Assembly (NCBI GenBank): GCA_023415635.1
Contig: JAEZJV010000027.1
Location: 1 to 15,840, forward strand
Length of the DNA: 15,840 nucleotides
Direction of reading: 5' to 3'
Source: Bacillota bacterium
Lineage (GTDB): Bacteria > Bacillota > Clostridia > Lachnospirales > Lachnospiraceae
Shown here: positions 12,786 through 15,840 of the stretch, in pieces
How positions within the stretch are numbered: position 1 is the stretch's first letter
Layout of the letters: every line of letters begins with the position of its first letter
The notes under the pieces: model-generated
The model's database searches: none
Told to the model about the DNA's origin: nothing
Seen by the model: the letters and a program-made list of their open reading frames with translations, nothing else
Program-made: the position numbers and the translations under genes

Positions 12786-14234
12786 ATGAGAGAAGATATG
12801 AAAAGAAAGTTTATAAAGGATTTCTTTCTGGTTTTTACATCGAATGGTATAGGTTTGATCCTGTCCTTTGTTATGAACATAATTTTACCCGTCGTCTTTA
12901 AAGACTCTGTAGCAGCTTATGGATATGTTCAGCTGTATCTGCTGTATGTAAGCTATTACTATATTTTCGATTTTGGCTTATGTAACGGAGTATATCTAAT
13001 CGAGGGAGGCAAAGAATACCACGAATTAAACCGCAGCCTCTATTCCGGACAATTTATTGTTCTCGCTGTTTCGCAGGCCTTAGTGGGTATTGTGATATCC
13101 GTTTTATCTGCTCTATTCGTAGCAGATGTGAATAAACAATTCGTCTTATTCATCGTTGCAGCTAATATTGTAATTATGCAGCTGAAAACCTTACTTATGG
13201 CGATTTTTCAAGCCACTAATCGAATAAAGGAATACTCTGTCACGATCATCACCTGCAAGCTATTAAATGCGTTGGTTATTCTGTTCGTTCTGCTTGTGGG
13301 AATCCGAGAATATAAGCTGCTGATCGTTCTGTTGACGATTGGGGAAGTCGCATCAGGGCTTTATGCCGGCATAAACTGTAAAGAACTGATTTTATACAGA
13401 CCAGGACCTCTGCAACTAATCTGGCACGAGATCAAAGAGAATATCCGTGCCGGTATCAGTATTCTGGTTTCAGGCGTCTCAGCGATGCTTATGCTGGGCT
13501 TTACACGTCTGGCAATTGAAGAGCACTGGGGAATAGAGACCTTCGCCAAGGTTTCGTTAACTATCGGACTGTCTAATATGTTTATGCTGTTCATCAATGC
13601 AGTATCTGTGGTTCTGTATCCACAATTAAAGCGGACAAATGATGAAAAGTATATTTCTTTATATGATCAAATACGCAGTATATTAATGATATTCTTAATA
13701 GCCGCCATCCTATTGTATTATCCAATTAGATTACTTCTCGAATATATTCTTCCCGAATATCACGAAGGCTTGATCTACATGGCAATTCTTTTACCGATCT
13801 GTCTTTACTCCAGTAAAATGGCCTTATTGCTTCAAACCTACATGAATGTTCTGAGACTGGAACGTAAATTGATGACCGTGAATTTGATTGCCCTATTTGT
13901 AGCGGTTGCAACAACGATTTTGTCGGTATTTATATTTAAAAGCCTGACATTGTCCGTATTTTCAATATTGTTGAGCCAGGCCTTCCGCACAATTTATGCT
14001 GAAATAGTATTATCTAAGCATATCCATATCCGTGTCTTGAAGGATATTATTTATGAGCTCGCAATAACCCTGGTTTTTGTATCAGCCAATTGGTTAATTG
14101 GTGGTTGGCCGGGAATGCTTATCTATTTTATCGCGTTTGCTGCTTATGCCATGTTGAAGCACAATGTTATCAAGGAAATGCTTCGTTATCTTCCGTTTCA
14201 TTCTCTTAAGCATAATCATACAACAACATTATAG
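12786..14234 (+). CDS. Wzx-like oligosaccharide flippase (MOP superfamily)
   Basis: A 482-residue, almost wholly hydrophobic protein with about 12-14 membrane segments and a short charged N-terminus. The length and pattern fit Wzx/RfbX flippases, which move undecaprenyl-linked repeat units to the outer face for polymerisation. The start FLVFTSNGIGLILSFVMNIILPVVF and the FDFGLCNGVYLIEG region (about 60-72) resemble the first helices of this superfamily; KENIRAGISILVSGVSAMLM (about 215-234) marks the start of the second half. Two starts are possible: ATG 12786, crowded against AGGA, and ATG 12798, preceded by GAGAGAAG. The second would remove four residues. A stem TGCGC (12765-12769) / GCGCA (12778-12782) sits just upstream. 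It is the last gene of the locus and converges on rplQ. Confidence 0.88.
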   Translation: MREDMKRKFIKDFFLVFTSNGIGLILSFVMNIILPVVFKDSVAAYGYVQLYLLYVSYYYIFDFGLCNGVYLIEGGKEYHELNRSLYSGQFIVLAVSQALVGIVISVLSALFVADVNKQFVLFIVAANIVIMQLKTLLMAIFQATNRIKEYSVTIITCKLLNALVILFVLLVGIREYKLLIVLLTIGEVASGLYAGINCKELILYRPGPLQLIWHEIKENIRAGISILVSGVSAMLMLGFTRLAIEEHWGIETFAKVSLTIGLSNMFMLFINAVSVVLYPQLKRTNDEKYISLYDQIRSILMIFLIAAILLYYPIRLLLEYILPEYHEGLIYMAILLPICLYSSKMALLLQTYMNVLRLERKLMTVNLIALFVAVATTILSVFIFKSLTLSVFSILLSQAFRTIYAEIVLSKHIHIRVLKDIIYELAITLVFVSANWLIGGWPGMLIYFIAFAAYAMLKHNVIKEMLRYLPFHSLKHNHTTTL

Positions 14235-14252
14235 CACTTGTTTGCGGTGCAC

Positions 14253-14279
14253 AAAAAGGGACGCACAATGTACGTCCCC
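14253..14279 (-). terminator. Intrinsic terminator of the rpoA-rplQ transcript
   Basis: On the minus strand GGGACG (14278-14273) and CGTCCC (14263-14258) form a six-base GC-rich stem with a nine-base loop, followed directly by TTTTT (14257-14253). It lies 25 bases after the rplQ stop. In the plus direction the hairpin is not followed by a T-run, so it should not efficiently end the convergent polysaccharide transcript. Confidence 0.82.
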
Positions 14280-14303
14280 GGAATGTTTAATAAAAACTAT
14301 GGA

Positions 14304-14840
14304 TTAAACTAACTCGATTAATACTTCCATAGCTGCGTCGCCCTTACGAGGACCGATTTTTACAATTCTCGTGTAACCACCGTTACGGCTTGCATACTTA
14401 GGAGCAATATCGTTGAACAACTTATCGGATAAGTTGATTTCCTTTGTATTTCTCTTTTTACCAGCGTTCTCAGCAGGAATTTCGGTAATCGGATAGAGAT
14501 ACTTCATCATCTGCTTTCTTGCATGAAGACGAGAAGCACTATCCTTCTTAATGGTCTTCTTTACTTCGTCGAAAACAGTAACCTTCTTACCGTTAACAAC
14601 CTCTTTCACTCTCTTGCCGTCTTTATCCTTACGAGCAACCTTTGCAGTTACGGTAACTGTCTCATAGTTGTCTCTTTCCTTTACAGCGAGTGCAATCATA
14701 TGTTCAGCTATACCACGGATTTCCTTTGCTTTAGCTTCGGTTGTAACAATTTTACCGTGATATAATAAATTAGTAACCTGGTTTCTCAGCAACGCTTTTC
14801 TCTGGCTTGAGGTTCTTCCAAGTTTTCTGTAGCCTGCCAT
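14304..14840 (-). CDS. rplQ: 50S ribosomal protein L17 (long, clostridial form)
   Basis: L17 lies near the exit of the large-subunit polypeptide tunnel. N-terminal MAGYRKLGRTSSQRKALLRN, TTEAKAKEIR, the RLHARKQMMKYL helix and the C-terminal KYASRNGGYTRIVKIGPRKG ending in ELV are diagnostic. At 178 residues it is much longer than the 113-130 residues common in bacteria: a lysine-rich insertion lies at about 58-102, with a smaller one at about 120-138. Long L17 proteins of this type are seen in Lachnospiraceae and relatives, which supports the taxonomic guess. A strong AAGGAGGG precedes the ATG. It is co-transcribed with rpoA (95-base gap) and followed by the terminator at 14253-14279. Confidence 0.96.
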   Translation of the reverse strand: MAGYRKLGRTSSQRKALLRNQVTNLLYHGKIVTTEAKAKEIRGIAEHMIALAVKERDNYETVTVTAKVARKDKDGKRVKEVVNGKKVTVFDEVKKTIKKDSASRLHARKQMMKYLYPITEIPAENAGKKRNTKEINLSDKLFNDIAPKYASRNGGYTRIVKIGPRKGDAAMEVLIELV

Positions 14841-14874
14841 GTGTTTCCCTCCTTAACTTAATCTCACTTGAGGA

Positions 14875-14908
14875 ATTGAAATGAAATTATATTAACTTTC
14901 ATTTTAAT
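14875..14908. repeat. Imperfect AT-rich inverted repeat between rpoA and rplQ
   Basis: Eight-base perfect arms AAATGAAA (14879-14886) and TTTCATTT (14897-14904) extend to twelve bases with one mismatch, around a ten-base loop. It lies in the rpoA-rplQ gap, about 35 bases before the rplQ start. It could be an mRNA processing or control hairpin, or chance in AT-rich DNA. Confidence 0.4.
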
Positions 14909-14935
14909 TCTTTTATCCCGTATTTTATTACGAGT

Positions 14936-15840
14936 CTATTCATCGCTTGCGTTTAAAGATAAACCAAGCTCTTTTAATTTAGCAAGTACTTCTTCCAATG
15001 ACTTACGTCCAAGATTTCTAACCTTCATCATATCTTCAGCAGTCTTGTTGGTAAGCTCTTCAACGGTATTAATACCAGCTCTCTTCAAGCAATTGTAGGA
15101 ACGAACGGATAACTCCAGCTCGTCGATATTCATCTCGAGAACCTTTTCTTTCTCATTGTCCTCTTTCTCAACCATAATTTCTGCGGTCTTCGCATGTTCA
15201 GACAAATCGATGAAGGAATTCAGATGTTCACTTAATACCTTTGCTGCCAAGCTAACTGCTTCATCCGGGATAAGTGTACCATTGGTATAGACATCTAGGG
15301 TAAGCTTATCAAAATCAGTAATCTGGCCTACACGAGTGTTTTCAACAGTTAAGTTAACACGCTCTACAGGAGTATAGATGGAGTCAATCGGAATAATGCC
15401 GATCGGCAGATCATCGTTCTTATTTTTGTCAGCGCTTACATAACCTCTACCGTTGGTGATCGTCAGCTCCATATAGAGTCTACTGTCCGGACCGCCACAT
15501 AAGGTTGCAATTACCTGATCAGGGTTAAGTATCTCGATATCCGGGTCAGCCTGTATATCCCCTGCTGTCACTACAACTTCACCCTCAGCTTCTATATATG
15601 CTGTTTTGGGTTCGTTCGTATCGCTTGTGTTCTTGATTGCTAAGCTTTTGATATTCATGATAATCTCGGTTACATCTTCCTTAACACCAGGTACAACAGA
15701 GAATTCATGAACAACACCGTCAATCTTAATTTGACTAACAGCAGAACCCGGTAAGGATGAAAGCATAATTCTTCTAAGAGAATTTCCTAAGGTAGTACCA
15801 TAGCCTCTCTCCAAAGGTTCTACTACAAAACGTCCAAACT
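14936..15840 (-). CDS. rpoA: DNA-directed RNA polymerase subunit alpha (start beyond window edge)
   Basis: The alpha subunit assembles RNA polymerase and contacts UP elements and activators. About 300 codons are present, and the frame is open through the right edge with FGRFVVEPLERGYG, so the true start lies outside; comparison with the usual 314-317 residues suggests some 15-20 are missing. The N-terminal dimerisation domain carries TTLGNSLRRIMLSSLPG and KEDVTEIIMNIK. A linker at about 215-235 is acidic. The C-terminal domain has the DNA-binding helix-hairpin region RSYNCLKRAGINTVEEL and NLGRKSLEEVLAKL. A TTG near 15814 is an internal Leu codon, not the start. Confidence 0.97.
   Translation of the reverse strand, partial: FGRFVVEPLERGYGTTLGNSLRRIMLSSLPGSAVSQIKIDGVVHEFSVVPGVKEDVTEIIMNIKSLAIKNTSDTNEPKTAYIEAEGEVVVTAGDIQADPDIEILNPDQVIATLCGGPDSRLYMELTITNGRGYVSADKNKNDDLPIGIIPIDSIYTPVERVNLTVENTRVGQITDFDKLTLDVYTNGTLIPDEAVSLAAKVLSEHLNSFIDLSEHAKTAEIMVEKEDNEKEKVLEMNIDELELSVRSYNCLKRAGINTVEELTNKTAEDMMKVRNLGRKSLEEVLAKLKELGLSLNASDE

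Larger units (their letters stand above)
5035..14234 (+). other. Surface polysaccharide biosynthesis locus (Wzx/Wzy type) with an amino-acid-type enzyme module
   Basis: Eight same-strand genes with gaps or overlaps small enough for one operon (largest gap 85 bases, at 11677-11761). The set contains initiation (7129), two GT2 domains (inside 7858-9633, and 11762), a LicD decorator (9667), a polymerase (10570), a flippase (12786) and three non-sugar metabolic activities (5035, 5867 and the first half of 7858-9633). Chain-length regulators (Wzz/Wzd), the Wze kinase, LytR-CpsA-Psr attachment enzymes and NDP-sugar synthesis genes are absent from the window, so these must be supplied elsewhere or not used. 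Confidence 0.8.

Noticed and set aside
14253..14279. Terminator for the plus-strand polysaccharide operon
   Set aside because: In the plus direction the hairpin is followed by CGGAATG rather than a T-run; it fits only the minus strand.
4726..14303. Mobile-element boundaries of the polysaccharide locus
   Set aside because: No transposase, integrase, tRNA or obvious matching repeat was found at either flank by eye.

Overview
The window comes from a low- to mid-GC Firmicute, most likely a clostridium of the Lachnospiraceae type. Evidence is the core gene order rpoA-rplQ / ecfA1-ecfA2-ecfT-truA / rplM on one strand, strong AGGAGG-type ribosome binding sites, a consensus housekeeping promoter before rplM, and an enlarged ribosomal protein L17. 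Genus and species cannot be read from the sequence.

Layout. Three blocks of minus-strand housekeeping genes frame one plus-strand accessory block. At the left are the start of rplM (1-175), its promoter and leader, a possible 46-codon gene (424-564), an MgtC/SapB-family membrane protein gene (564-1256) and truA (1246-2010). The three energising subunits of an ECF vitamin/metal importer follow: ecfT (2080-2892), ecfA2 (2972-3826) and ecfA1 (3868-4725). At the right are rplQ (14304-14840) and the 5'-truncated rpoA (14936-15840), ended by a clear intrinsic terminator at 14253-14279. In many Firmicutes ecfA1 directly follows rplQ; here 9.5 kb of oppositely oriented DNA separates them.

The accessory block (5035-14234, plus strand) is a compact surface-polysaccharide locus of the Wzx/Wzy type. 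It encodes an HpcH/HpaI-like aldolase, a fold-III PLP decarboxylase-like enzyme, an initiating sugar-phosphate transferase, a class IV aminotransferase fused in one chain to a GT2 glycosyltransferase, a LicD phosphotransferase, an EpsG-like polymerase, a second GT2 enzyme and a Wzx-like flippase. The initiating transferase plus two GT2 domains predict a short repeat unit, at most about three sugars, which LicD would decorate and the flippase and polymerase would export and assemble.

The most unusual part is the amino-acid-type module: aldolase, class IV aminotransferase and PLP decarboxylase, three activities that could in sequence build an amino alcohol or amine from pyruvate and an aldehyde. 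With LicD in the same operon, I infer that the module may make a dedicated non-sugar substituent for the glycan. That is a hypothesis: the aldolase lacks the His of well-studied HpaI enzymes, no kinase or nucleotidyltransferase lies in the window, and no substrate can be read from sequence. The 309-base divergent region before the block (4726-5034) has no gene but holds several inverted repeats, a terminator-like hairpin and a possible three-way-junction RNA fold.
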